Positions 1 through 7,657 of a stretch of DNA of 64,000 nucleotides are shown piece after piece; positions within the stretch are counted from its first letter, which is position 1, and every line of letters begins with the position of its first letter. The DNA lies in assembly GCF_900240335.1 (NCBI RefSeq), contig NZ_LT964979.1, positions 744,001 to 808,000 on the forward strand, written 5' to 3'. Made by a program: the position numbers and the translations under genes. A model generated the notes under the pieces. That model worked only from the letters and a program-made list of their open reading frames with translations, did no database searches and was not told the origin of the DNA. This DNA is from Flavimobilis massiliensis. Its GTDB lineage: Bacteria > Actinomycetota > Actinomycetes > Actinomycetales > Cellulomonadaceae.

Positions 1-1514
1 CGTTCGGGATGCTCGTGCGTGACCGCGGCGACGCCCCGGAACTGGTCGATGTGCGTCGCTTCCGAAACGACTGGGAGAAGCAGGCGTCCCTGCAGTTGCG
101 GATCGGCGACACCGACGTCATCGATACCTACATTGCGCACCAGCGCGTCACGCCGGGCGGATATGACGAGATTCTCGAAGCCGCCTACCAAGCCTGGCGC
201 ACAGACCTCGCAGCGGGAAAGAGCACGGTGCTGATCGCGGAAACCCTCGACACGGTCTCTGCGCTCAACACCCGCGCCCGCACCGACCGAATCCTCCAGG
301 GCGACGTCGCTGTGGACGGCGTCAAACTCCATGACGGCAACGAAGTTTCCCGCGGAGATCTCATCATCACCCGCGAGAACAATCGGCGCCTCTCGCTCGG
401 GCGAAGCTGGGTGAAAAACGGCGACCGCTGGCACGTCGCCCATGCGAACGACGACGGATCCCTCACCGTGCGGCGGGCAGGATCGAAGCGGCGCACCACG
501 ATCACGCTGCCCGTGAGCTACGTCGCCGAGCACGTCGACCTCGGCTACGCCGTCACCGCGCACCGTGCCCAAGGGGCCACCGTCGACACCGCACACGCGG
601 TCGTCCACTCACCGGAAGTGACCCGAGAATCCCTCTACGTCGCGATGACCCGCGGCCGCGAATCCAACCGCGTCTACGTCGCCACCGACGAGCATCACCT
701 CGAGGAGCATCAGCACCGTGAGGACCTGCAGAACACCGCCCGGAGCATCCTCTACGGGATCCTGCAGCACCCTGGCGCAGAGCTCTCCGCACACGACACG
801 ATCACCGTGGAGCAGGACTTCTGGGGCTCACTCGAGCAACTCGCGGCCGAGTACGACACCATCGCACAAGTCGCCGGACAGGAACGCTGGATCGCCCTCC
901 TGCACGCCGGAGGCCTCACGGCGGAGACGATCGACGAGCTCGTCGAGACAGACGCCTTCGGGATCCTCACCACCGAGCTGCGCAGGCTCGAAGCCGACGG
1001 GCACGACATCGACAGTCTTCTCCCGCGCATCATCCAGGTTGGAGGACTGGACGAGGTGCAGGATCTCGGGTCGCTGCTGCGTTACAGGCTCCAGCGCATC
1101 ACGGCGGCCTACCAGCCTGCTCCGCAGCGGACCGCCAGGATGATCGCCGGCCTGGTCCCGCGCGCGACCGGGATCACCGATCCCGCGATGAGGCAAGCCC
1201 TCGACGAGCGGGAGCAGCTCATGGAGCAGCGCATCGATGCCCTGGTCGAGAAGCTCCTCAAGCAGCCAGAGCCCTGGTTGACGGGACTCGACGAGACCGC
1301 TCCCGCAGAGGGTGAGGCTGCGGCACGGGCGGTCATTGCGTACCGCGACCGGTGGGGCGTCACCTCGAGCAGCCCACTCGGAGCGGTGCCCGGCGACGAT
1401 GCTCAGCGCGTCGACTACGAACGCGCCCAGGGCGTGCTCGTGAGCCTTCAGCAGACCGAGCACTCCCCGGAGGAAGTGCGGTCCAGACGGAGTCAGAGGC
1501 GGTCGATTTCCTGA
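1..1514 (+). CDS. C-terminal part of a MobF-type relaxase/helicase (TraA/TrwC-like), truncated by the window edge
   Basis: The reading frame is open from the first bases of the window (frame of the codon at position 3), so the start and the N-terminal relaxase domain lie upstream. What is visible is the RecD-like helicase half. About residues 170-190 carry the motif GYAVTAHRAQGATVDT, and about residues 210-225 carry ESLYVAMTRGRESNRVYV, both typical of the last helicase motifs of conjugative relaxases. The rest is a charged, helical C-terminal tail. Such proteins nick and unwind transferred DNA strands during conjugation. It lies beside an Abi gene and recombinases, consistent with a conjugative or mobilisable island. 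A stand-alone RecD-like helicase is possible but less likely. Confidence 0.8.
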   Translation, partial: FGMLVRDRGDAPELVDVRRFRNDWEKQASLQLRIGDTDVIDTYIAHQRVTPGGYDEILEAAYQAWRTDLAAGKSTVLIAETLDTVSALNTRARTDRILQGDVAVDGVKLHDGNEVSRGDLIITRENNRRLSLGRSWVKNGDRWHVAHANDDGSLTVRRAGSKRRTTITLPVSYVAEHVDLGYAVTAHRAQGATVDTAHAVVHSPEVTRESLYVAMTRGRESNRVYVATDEHHLEEHQHREDLQNTARSILYGILQHPGAELSAHDTITVEQDFWGSLEQLAAEYDTIAQVAGQERWIALLHAGGLTAETIDELVETDAFGILTTELRRLEADGHDIDSLLPRIIQVGGLDEVQDLGSLLRYRLQRITAAYQPAPQRTARMIAGLVPRATGITDPAMRQALDEREQLMEQRIDALVEKLLKQPEPWLTGLDETAPAEGEAAARAVIAYRDRWGVTSSSPLGAVPGDDAQRVDYERAQGVLVSLQQTEHSPEEVRSRRSQRRSIS

Positions 1515-1539
1515 TGTATGCGGCCGATATTCTTAGTGC

Positions 1540-2487
1540 ATGACGCCAACGAACCGCGCGCGGATCTCTCGCCAGACGCGCTCAAACGTGTTCGATTGGC
1601 TCTCGCTTTCCGAGTACGACTGGTCGGGGCGGCTGCAGCATCCGCAGTTCCTCGCCCGGCTCTACGACTTGGAGGAGCTGCCGAGCAGAGACCACAGGTA
1701 CCGCACTGCCAGCGGCGACATCTACCAGCACATGGTGAACAACTGGGACTGGGAGGATGACTGGGTCTTCAACGACGACCGTTTCCAGCTTCGTAACGGC
1801 AGCGACGAGACGTTCCTCAACTTCTTAGCCGAGACAGTCCATCCCATTGTCCGCGACGATCCAGACGCCGCTGCCGCGATGGTCGCTGCCTACAATGACA
1901 CCCTCCGCCGAGATGGGTATGAGCTCATCGAGACAGACCGTTTCGGAGATCGCATCATCTATGGCTGGCGTCAGATTTCCGCGTATTACGCCCCAACCGA
2001 GCTAACGCTCGCCAAGACGCCCGACCTCACCGAGAACTCTGTGCTGCGCCGTCACCTCGATCTAATCAGCCGCGACCTCAGCTCAGATCCCGCTGCGGCG
2101 ATCTCCTCCTGCAAGAACCTCCTCGAGAGCCAGTGCAAGATCGTGCTCACGGATCTGGATATCGAGTTCTCCGAACGAGACGAGCTCCCGGCTCTTTTCG
2201 CAAGCACCGCATCGGCACTCGCGATCAATGCCGACGCGGTAGACGGCAGCAAGCGCGGCAGCGACGCCCTCCGCAAAGCGATGCGCGCCCTCTCCACTCT
2301 CGTGCAGTCCGTCGCGGAGGCACGCAACTCAATCGGCGACGGGCATGGCTCCGTCAACGAGAGCCCCGCGACTCCACGACATGCACGCCTCGTGTTCAAC
2401 TCGACTGTTGCAGTCGCGCAGTTCATCGCCGACACCTGGCACGAAACCTCCCATGAGCAAAAGGCTGCGCTGGGCTCCTCCTTCTGA
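1540..2487 (+). CDS. Abortive infection family protein (AbiJ-type N-terminal region plus Abi C-terminal domain)
   Basis: This 315-residue protein begins 25 bases after the relaxase stop. The C-terminal third (about residues 175-305) has the pattern of the abortive-infection C-terminal domain: a helix with SSCKNLLESQCK, then ARNSIGDGHG, then a closing helix with ARLVFNSTVAVAQFI. The N-terminal half is rich in Trp, Tyr and Asp and resembles the variable N-terminal regions of AbiJ-like proteins. Proteins with this C-terminal domain are linked to phage defence, but the mechanism here cannot be read from sequence. Codon use and GC are visibly lower than in the core genes, which fits horizontal transfer. 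No partner antitoxin is obvious. The defence role is inferred from family and context. Confidence 0.72.
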   Translation: MTPTNRARISRQTRSNVFDWLSLSEYDWSGRLQHPQFLARLYDLEELPSRDHRYRTASGDIYQHMVNNWDWEDDWVFNDDRFQLRNGSDETFLNFLAETVHPIVRDDPDAAAAMVAAYNDTLRRDGYELIETDRFGDRIIYGWRQISAYYAPTELTLAKTPDLTENSVLRRHLDLISRDLSSDPAAAISSCKNLLESQCKIVLTDLDIEFSERDELPALFASTASALAINADAVDGSKRGSDALRKAMRALSTLVQSVAEARNSIGDGHGSVNESPATPRHARLVFNSTVAVAQFIADTWHETSHEQKAALGSSF

Positions 2488-3008
2488 CGCTTCTCCACTC
2501 CAATCCGCAAGCGGAACTCCACCGCTCTTCCGCACTCCAACCGAGCAGCGTAGACTGCGAAATGGCAGGACAGACCACGCGCGAAGCCTGACGTCGGGCG
2601 GAGCAGACCGCCCCAAGAAGCCTCGGGGCACTCACCACACAGGACCAGCCACATCGAAGTGCTCCCGTGTGAAAAGTGAGGCCATCATGAATCTCATGCA
2701 GCGTCTGTGGAACGCCAGCGTCCGCACCCGCATCTTCCTGCGCCGCCGCAGCCGTACTTGTCATGCTGACACCTATCGAGGACAGCAGACACTGACCCAG
2801 TGCGCTCCGGTGGCCACCACTTCGTGCCACCGGAGCGCGCTGACCGCGGCGGCATGCCCGGGCGCATGTCGTGCCCTGGGTTCGGTTCCGTGGTGAGGAC
2901 GAGCCGCGGGCGCGGGCATCTGTTGCTGGACATCCAGCAGGCCGACGGCCAGACCATCCTGGTGTAACTGAACGCGAGCATGGCTGGGCAGATCGTGGTG
3001 GTCGCCGG
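2488..3008. other. Gap between accessory genes with short, doubtful reading frames
   Basis: No convincing full gene is visible. An Arg-rich frame of 69 codons starts at ATG 2687 on the plus strand, and a separate 33-codon frame runs from ATG 2866 to TAA 2967 ending in LLLDIQQADGQTILV. The second looks like the tail of a real protein and may be a gene remnant at a junction between mobile segments. I cannot name either one. Confidence 0.35.
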
Positions 3009-4529
3009 CTATCGCTGGTCGCCCGCGTGGCGGGCCGCATATCGGGCCCACGGTTCTGCGGACTTTTCGGCGTGGAGGAAGGCGACGTGGTGGCTGTAGC
3101 CGAGTGCGTCGGCGACTAGCGACGGTGGGCATTGGAGGACGAGCTCGCCGAGGGCGCTGTTGCGGGCGCCGAGGAGGTTCACGCCGAGGGCTCGCAGTCT
3201 GTCCATCACGGTGTTGGGGTGGAGGTGTCGTCCGGCGAGGATGCTTGGGAACATCCAGGGGCTGTCCGTCCCTGCCGCTGTCCGGAGGTTGGGCCGAGCA
3301 TCGCGGTGCTGGCGGATCATGTTGGCGAACGGCTCAGGCACGTCCACTGGATGGCGGCCGAGCTGGATTCTCATGCCGTGAGGGCTCTCGGCGATGGCCT
3401 CGGTCGTCAGAGTGACGACTTTGACCAGTGGTTGCGCGTAGAGGAGCAGGAGCATGCCGGCGACGCGGTAGGGGAGTGACTCGCTGGTCCCGGTGAGCAA
3501 TTCGCGGATCCAGGCAAGTCTCTGCTCCTGGCTCAGGGACGGGCTCGATCGGGGAGTGCGATGCGCGACCGTGACACCGGTGTTCAAGCGGGACTTCTTG
3601 GCGAGCTGGAAGAAGTTCCTGATCATGGTGCGAGTGGTCGGTCCGCCTGCCAGCCACTCGTCGGCGTCTTGCTGGGTGCAGGTCGCGGCGGTGCGGTGGT
3701 GTGTCTGGTGCAGCCAGGTCAGGAACTTGACTGTCTCGGTGATCTCTTGCTTCGCTGAGTGCACCGGGCCGCGCGTGTTGGCGCCTGCTTCGGATTTGGC
3801 GCGGATGTTGCGTAGGTGGTGCCAGGTCGCGAAGTGCTGGACGGGCTGACGGACCTCGGCGGGGAGCCCTTCTAACTTGACGGCGATCCACTCCTCGAAT
3901 CGGTGCAGGTAGGCATCGCGGTAGGGGAGTAGGCCGTGATGTTGCAGGAGTGCTCGGATGTGTTCGGTCGGCTTGCCGGGAACGGCGTCGAGGCCTTCGT
4001 GGGAGATCGGGATCGTGCCGTCGCCAAGGCCACGCAGGAGCGTCTGGACCTTGGGGGATCGCTTCCAGACGAGGATCGACTCGGGTCGCTCGGATGCGCA
4101 TAGCGCGTCGACCAGACCGCGCAGAGCGGGGTGTTCCGGCTCGCCGCCGAGGACCTGGTGGAGGTCGGCGCGAAGCGCACATCGGGCGCAGAGCCGCCCT
4201 CGGTGATGCCCGGCTTCGGTGTCGCAGCTGTCGCAATGGAAGTCGTGGGGGATCTCCGCGCAGGTCGCGCAGATCGGACCGCCGCCGGCGCTTGCGGGTC
4301 CTGGTAGCAGGCGGTCTTGGAGGCACTCCGGGCAGACGCCTCGGGTGTGGACGGCGTTGTAGTAGCAGATGTTGCAGAGCCGGCCCTCCGGCCATGTGAC
4401 GGCGACCCGCGGGATCTTGCGGCCGCAGCGTGCGCACGGGTTCCCGGTCGTCGAGGTGATGCGTGGACGACCCTGGATGGTGGAGCGGGGGGACAGGCCT
4501 GCTGGTCCTCGACTCGCCACGGCAGCCAT
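3009..4529 (-). CDS. Zinc-finger protein with a degenerate tyrosine-recombinase fold, third gene of a recombinase operon
   Basis: This is a 506-residue protein. Its first 120 residues hold six CxxC pairs (about 32/35, 52/55, 66/69, 87/90, 99/102 and 114/117), consistent with zinc ribbons. The rest follows the core-binding plus catalytic layout of tyrosine recombinases, but the usual catalytic signatures are altered. The R of TGLR is replaced in YAQPLVKVVTLT, the HxxR box reads as GARNSAL, and the GH box as LGYSHH. It is therefore probably not a recombinase on its own and may be a DNA-binding or targeting partner of the intact enzyme at 4861-5967. The ATG at 4529 lies two bases after the HTH gene stop; the frame is open further upstream, but there it overlaps the other two genes. 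Confidence 0.65.
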   Translation of the reverse strand: MAAVASRGPAGLSPRSTIQGRPRITSTTGNPCARCGRKIPRVAVTWPEGRLCNICYYNAVHTRGVCPECLQDRLLPGPASAGGGPICATCAEIPHDFHCDSCDTEAGHHRGRLCARCALRADLHQVLGGEPEHPALRGLVDALCASERPESILVWKRSPKVQTLLRGLGDGTIPISHEGLDAVPGKPTEHIRALLQHHGLLPYRDAYLHRFEEWIAVKLEGLPAEVRQPVQHFATWHHLRNIRAKSEAGANTRGPVHSAKQEITETVKFLTWLHQTHHRTAATCTQQDADEWLAGGPTTRTMIRNFFQLAKKSRLNTGVTVAHRTPRSSPSLSQEQRLAWIRELLTGTSESLPYRVAGMLLLLYAQPLVKVVTLTTEAIAESPHGMRIQLGRHPVDVPEPFANMIRQHRDARPNLRTAAGTDSPWMFPSILAGRHLHPNTVMDRLRALGVNLLGARNSALGELVLQCPPSLVADALGYSHHVAFLHAEKSAEPWARYAARHAGDQR

Positions 4530-4531
4530 CC

Positions 4532-4864
4532 CTACTCGTCGAGAATGTTCGCGCGCCGGGGTCGAACTGATCGGTCGAGGCTGACGACGTTGGAGCCGGG
4601 CTCGGTCGCGGTCTTCCGGCGCCGGACGTCCGCGGCGGTTGTCGTGACCAGATCGGCTGGTGTGCACTCGAAGATGTCGCAGAGTGCGGCGATAACTTGG
4701 AGCGAGACGCGCTCCGGCCGCTGATTGACGAGGCGGTAGACCTGCGGTCGGGAGAGCGTGATGTCCCGTTCGCCGAGCAGCGGGATGAGATCGGTCGTGT
4801 TGTGCAGACCTCTGGCCGCCATCAGCTCGGCCAGGCGCCACTGGTAGTCGACCTTGCGTTTCAT
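4532..4864 (-). CDS. Small helix-turn-helix (XRE/Cro-type) protein between two recombinase-like genes
   Basis: This 110-residue protein has a Cro/XRE-type helix-turn-helix at about residues 10-75: LAELMAARGL, then TLSRPQVYRLVNQRPERVSLQVIAALCDIFEC. A basic tail follows, with RRRK and RPRR. It overlaps the integrase stop by four bases and its own stop is two bases before the next gene, so the three genes are almost certainly one transcript. It could repress the operon through the TGCATCC repeats upstream, or act as a recombination directionality factor. Both roles are inference. Its position recalls the small third protein (TnpC) of Tn554-like systems, though I see no clear sequence similarity. 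Confidence 0.75.
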   Translation of the reverse strand: MKRKVDYQWRLAELMAARGLHNTTDLIPLLGERDITLSRPQVYRLVNQRPERVSLQVIAALCDIFECTPADLVTTTAADVRRRKTATEPGSNVVSLDRSVRPRRANILDE

Positions 4865-5967
4865 GGTGTTCCATCCTTCGTGGTGCGGGCCAGGGCCTCG
4901 TTGACGGTCCTGTCGAGAGCGCTGCGGAGCGTGCTGCGCCGGAACTCGTCGCCGACGAACTGGTAGATGCCGGTCGTCGAGGCGTACTCGTGCCCCATCT
5001 GGTCCTGGACGAACCGTGGGTCCCAGCCAGCCTCCAACAGATGCGTAGCGTAGGAGCGTCGGAACGAGTGCAGATCGAGCCCGTCCGAAAGTCCGAGCTC
5101 GTCGCAGTAGCGGCGTAGCCGGCGCAGCAGCGCCGGTTCTCCGACCAGGCCGCCGCGTTCGCTGGGGAACAGGTCGAGTGTGTCGGGCTCACCGCGACCG
5201 TTGGCGAGCCAGTCCTCGAGGATCGGAGGCGTCCATCGCCAGACGGTGAGCACGCTGCGGGGTTTGTAGGGCGAGGAGCGCTTTGACTTGCCGTAGCGGA
5301 CCTTGCAGACGCCGAACCGGCCGAACTCGCGCGCATGCGGGTTGCGGGCGAAGTCGACGAGCTGCAGGTGTCGCAACTCGTTGAAGCGGAGGCCGTAGGC
5401 GTAGGCGATCTTCATCATGACCGCATCGCGATAGGCCGCCTGCCAGCCCTTGCGTCCCGACCGCCCCATGCGTTCGACCTCATCGTCGGCGTAGACGAAG
5501 AGTCGATCGAGCTCGGACCGCGTGTAGGGACGCTTCGTGGGTCCGCCGTCGTACTCCTGGACGTGCGGTGCGGAGTTCCAGTCGAAGAAGACCTGCGCCG
5601 GGTGGGTGCCGAAGTACTGCTCGCAGACCCGGTCCCATCCGTAGTCGGGGTTGCTGACGTAGCTCGTGAACGCCCGAAGCGCAGAGTGGTAGCTGCGCAG
5701 CGTGGAGCGAGAGACGTGTCGGACGGTGCGCAGGTCGGCCGAGAACTCCTCGACCATCGCCGGCGTCCAGTTCCACGGATCCTCGTTCATGTGCTCAACG
5801 AACCGGCGCACACAGCGCAGCCGCTGCTCGATCGTCGCGAACTGCAGGTTCCTGGAGAGCTGCTGGTTGCGCCAGCCGTCCAGCATGAGCTGGAGCACCT
5901 GCTCCTCGGGCCGAAGGACCGGCAGCGAGGGCACCACCGAGACCCGACCCACACCGTCGACGTGCAT
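4861..5967 (-). CDS. Tyrosine recombinase / site-specific integrase
   Basis: This 368-residue protein has a SAM-like core-binding domain (about residues 20-115) and a catalytic domain with the full active-site set: R in AYGLRFNELRHL, a K in the beta-hairpin near VRYGKSKRS, HSFRRSYATHL for HxxR, GHEYASTTGIY for the last His and the Tyr nucleophile. It is the first gene of a three-gene operon and should be the active strand-exchange enzyme. The ATG at 5967 overlaps the first of three TGCATCC repeats, so its expression may be controlled there. It probably moves the accessory segment or a resident plasmid. The exact attachment sites are not identified. Confidence 0.88.
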   Translation of the reverse strand: MHVDGVGRVSVVPSLPVLRPEEQVLQLMLDGWRNQQLSRNLQFATIEQRLRCVRRFVEHMNEDPWNWTPAMVEEFSADLRTVRHVSRSTLRSYHSALRAFTSYVSNPDYGWDRVCEQYFGTHPAQVFFDWNSAPHVQEYDGGPTKRPYTRSELDRLFVYADDEVERMGRSGRKGWQAAYRDAVMMKIAYAYGLRFNELRHLQLVDFARNPHAREFGRFGVCKVRYGKSKRSSPYKPRSVLTVWRWTPPILEDWLANGRGEPDTLDLFPSERGGLVGEPALLRRLRRYCDELGLSDGLDLHSFRRSYATHLLEAGWDPRFVQDQMGHEYASTTGIYQFVGDEFRRSTLRSALDRTVNEALARTTKDGTP

Positions 5968-6014
5968 CCGACACCTCGTTCCGCGGTTGCATCCAATGAG
6001 TCAATGATGCATCC
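5963..6014. repeat. Three TGCATCC direct repeats upstream of the recombinase operon
   Basis: TGCATCC occurs at 5963-5969, 5988-5994 and 6008-6014. The last two sit in a longer repeat, TGCATCC[A/G]ATGAG, exactly 20 bases apart (about two helix turns). They flank and overlap the integrase start, so they are likely binding sites for the operon's HTH protein or for the recombinase. No function has been shown. Confidence 0.55.
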
Positions 6015-6051
6015 GATGAGACGCCAAGGGTATACGTGCTGGTCAACGGCG

Positions 6052-6059
6052 TGTCTGCG
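6052..6059. repeat. Left 8-bp target duplication of IS6100 (TGTCTGCG)
   Basis: TGTCTGCG directly precedes the left terminal repeat of IS6100 and recurs at 7078-7085, right after the second copy of the IS right end. Eight-base duplications are typical of the IS6 family. Confidence 0.85.
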
Positions 6060-6939
6060 GGCTCTGTTGCAAAGATTGGCGGCAGTCAGAGGTAGGCTGT
6101 CGCTCTGCGCCGATCAGGCGGCTGCTGCGAAATGGTGGTTGAGCATGCCCATGGCCTCCGTCAGCGCCGAGGGCCCAATGCCAAAAGCTCTCTCCACAAG
6201 GCGCACCTCGCCCCTGATGCCGGGCTGCAGGCACCAGGGGCGAGCCTGTCCTTTGCGCAGGGCTCGCATGACTTCGAATCCCTTGATCGTGGCATAGGCC
6301 GTGGGGATCGATTTGAAACCGCGCACCGGCTTGATCAGTATCTTGAGCTTTCCGTGATCGGCCTCGATCACGTTATTGAGATACTTCACCTGCCGGTGGG
6401 CCGTCTCCCGGTCCAGCTTTCCTTCGCGCTTCAATTCGGTGATCGCTGCACCATAGCTCGGCGCTTTGTCGGTATTGAGCGTGGCAGGCTTTTCCCAGTG
6501 CTTCAGGCCTCGCAGGGCCTTGCCCAGGAACCGCTTCGCTGCCTTGGCGCTGCGGGTCGGCGACAGGTAGAAATCGATCGTGTCGCCCCGCTTGTCGACT
6601 GCCCGGTACAGGTAGGTCCACTTGCCCCGCACCTTGACGTAGGTTTCATCCAGGCGCCAGCTCGGATCAAAGCCACGCCGCCAGAACCAGCGCAGCCGCT
6701 TCTCCATCTCCGGGGCGTAGCACTGGACCCAGCGATAGATCGTCGTATGGTCGACCGAAATGCCGCGTTCCGCCAGCATTTCCTCAAGGTCGCGATAGCT
6801 GATCGGATAGCGACAATACCAGCGCACCGCCCACAGGATCACATCACCCTGGAAATGGCGCCACTTGAAATCCGTCATCGTTCCGTCCGTCCAATCTCCG
6901 CCAAGCATGCTCAAGCTTCACGATTTTTGCAACAGAGCC
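6060..6939. mobile_element. IS6100 (IS6 family), complete 880-bp copy
   Basis: The segment begins with GGCTCTGTTGCAAA (6060-6073) and ends with the inverted form TTTGCAACAGAGCC (6926-6939). That gives 880 bp, the known length of IS6100. It encodes one transposase on the minus strand. IS6100 is widespread on plasmids and resistance islands of actinobacteria and proteobacteria and transposes by replicative cointegrate formation. Its GC and codon use differ from the host genes. Confidence 0.95.
6114..6878 (-). CDS. tnpA: IS6100 transposase (DDE, IS6 family)
   Basis: The 254-residue transposase reads from MTDFKWRHFQGD to the end FAAAA. It has an N-terminal HTH region (about residues 20-50, YRDLEEMLAERG and HTTIYRWVQ) and a DDE catalytic domain with D in WRLDETYVKVRGKW, D in LNTDKAPSYG and E in NNVIEADHGKLK. 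I recognise it as the IS6100 enzyme. The frame is open twelve codons further upstream, but the start at MTDFKW is the one usually annotated. It catalyses insertion with an 8-bp target duplication, seen here on both sides. Confidence 0.95.
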   Translation of the reverse strand: MTDFKWRHFQGDVILWAVRWYCRYPISYRDLEEMLAERGISVDHTTIYRWVQCYAPEMEKRLRWFWRRGFDPSWRLDETYVKVRGKWTYLYRAVDKRGDTIDFYLSPTRSAKAAKRFLGKALRGLKHWEKPATLNTDKAPSYGAAITELKREGKLDRETAHRQVKYLNNVIEADHGKLKILIKPVRGFKSIPTAYATIKGFEVMRALRKGQARPWCLQPGIRGEVRLVERAFGIGPSALTEAMGMLNHHFAAAA

Positions 6940-6941
6940 TG

Positions 6942-7077
6942 NGGATAGCGACAATACCAGCGCACCGCCCACAGGATCACATCACCCTGGAAATGGCGCC
7001 ACTTGAAATCCGTCATCGTTCCGTCCGTCCAATCTCCGCCAAGCATGCTCAAGCTTCACGATTTTTGCAACAGAGCC
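6942..7077. repeat. Sequence gap (n) followed by a duplicated right end of IS6100
   Basis: Position 6942 is an undetermined base. Bases 6943-7077 repeat the last part of IS6100 and end at the same terminal repeat. The first copy ends with TG before the n, which equals the start of the target duplication TGTCTGCG completed at 7078-7085. The simplest reading is that two contigs both ending in IS6100 were joined and the overlap was not merged. Confidence 0.88.
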
Positions 7078-7085
7078 TGTCTGCG
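7078..7085. repeat. Right 8-bp target duplication of IS6100 (TGTCTGCG)
   Basis: This matches 6052-6059 and follows the terminal repeat ending at 7077. The matching duplications support one genuine insertion and show that both flanks belong together. Confidence 0.85.
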
Positions 7086-7249
7086 TAACCGGCTCAAACG
7101 CGTCCACGCACAGCCCCGGGCGCCTTACCGCTGCTCGACATCGTGTACGGAGAGGCATCTGCGCAGGTCAGAGCCCTCGCCAGACGTCTCGCAGCACCAT
7201 GTCGCCCGGGGGACCGTGGTGATTCATCTGATGCAATACGCAGACTAGG

Positions 7250-7277
7250 TTCTGACATAATGTACCTTATCGGCAAC
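7250..7277. other. dif: dif-like XerC/XerD recombination site
   Basis: The 28-base site has two 11-base arms around a 6-base centre: left arm TTCTGACATAA, centre TGTACC, right arm TTATCGGCAAC. Read on the minus strand, the second arm is TTATGTCAGAA. It matches the conserved XerD-arm pattern TTATGT-n-A of bacterial dif sites, and the first arm ends in GCCGATAA as I recall for actinobacterial dif. XerC and XerD resolve chromosome dimers here. The nearby core genes resemble terminus-proximal genes of mycobacteria, which fits. It could also be a copy carried by a dif-integrating element. Confidence 0.72.
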
Positions 7278-7340
7278 CACGCAGAACGTTCGATGGAGCA
7301 CCCGCATCCGCCAACCCGACGTGACTCACAGCCCGCCAGC

Positions 7341-7655
7341 TCAGTGATGGAGCTCCACCTGAAACCGGTAGGTGTCGCCCCGGAACGTGTTCGTCGCCAG
7401 GAGCACGGGCGTGCCGTCGTGCGTCATGGCGATCTCGTCGCCGACCAGCACCGGCGCGCCCACCTCTACACCGAGGATCGTCACGGACAGCGGGTCCGTG
7501 AGGTTCGCGACGAGCGTGTACGAGCTGCCCGCCGTGGAACCGACGGCGTACCAGTGTGAGCCAGGCGTTGCCGACCAGGGGGCCGAGCCATGCTGGTTCG
7601 CTTGTGGTTCAGCCGCTGTGGACCAGAGGTGTGCTGCCGGTAGCGGCGTGCCCAC
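7341..7655 (-). pseudogene. Likely 3' fragment of a chromosomal gene of unknown function
   Basis: The frame gives 104 residues from GTG 7655, four bases after the UvrA stop. From about residue 31 on (GSHWYAVGSTAGSSYTLVAN to FRGDTYRFQVELHH) it has host-like codon use and beta-strand-rich composition, like the last domain of a larger extracytoplasmic or sandwich-fold protein. The first 30 residues look random in composition. There is no signal peptide. I read it as the tail of a gene broken at or near the dif/island border. A short intact gene is the alternative. No function can be assigned. Confidence 0.45.
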
Positions 7656-7657
7656 CG

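Noticed and set aside
4530..5336. N-terminal extension of the zinc-finger recombinase-like protein
   Set aside because: The extension is in the shadow of the HTH and integrase genes and has Ser/Arg/Pro-rich composition. The ATG at 4529 gives a sensible start.
6943..7077. A second, tandem partial IS6100
   Set aside because: The n and the split target duplication show an unmerged contig overlap rather than a second insertion.
7143..7559. Plus-strand frame running across the dif-like site
   Set aside because: No coherent protein; it changes composition at the dif-like site and overlaps the fragment on the other strand.
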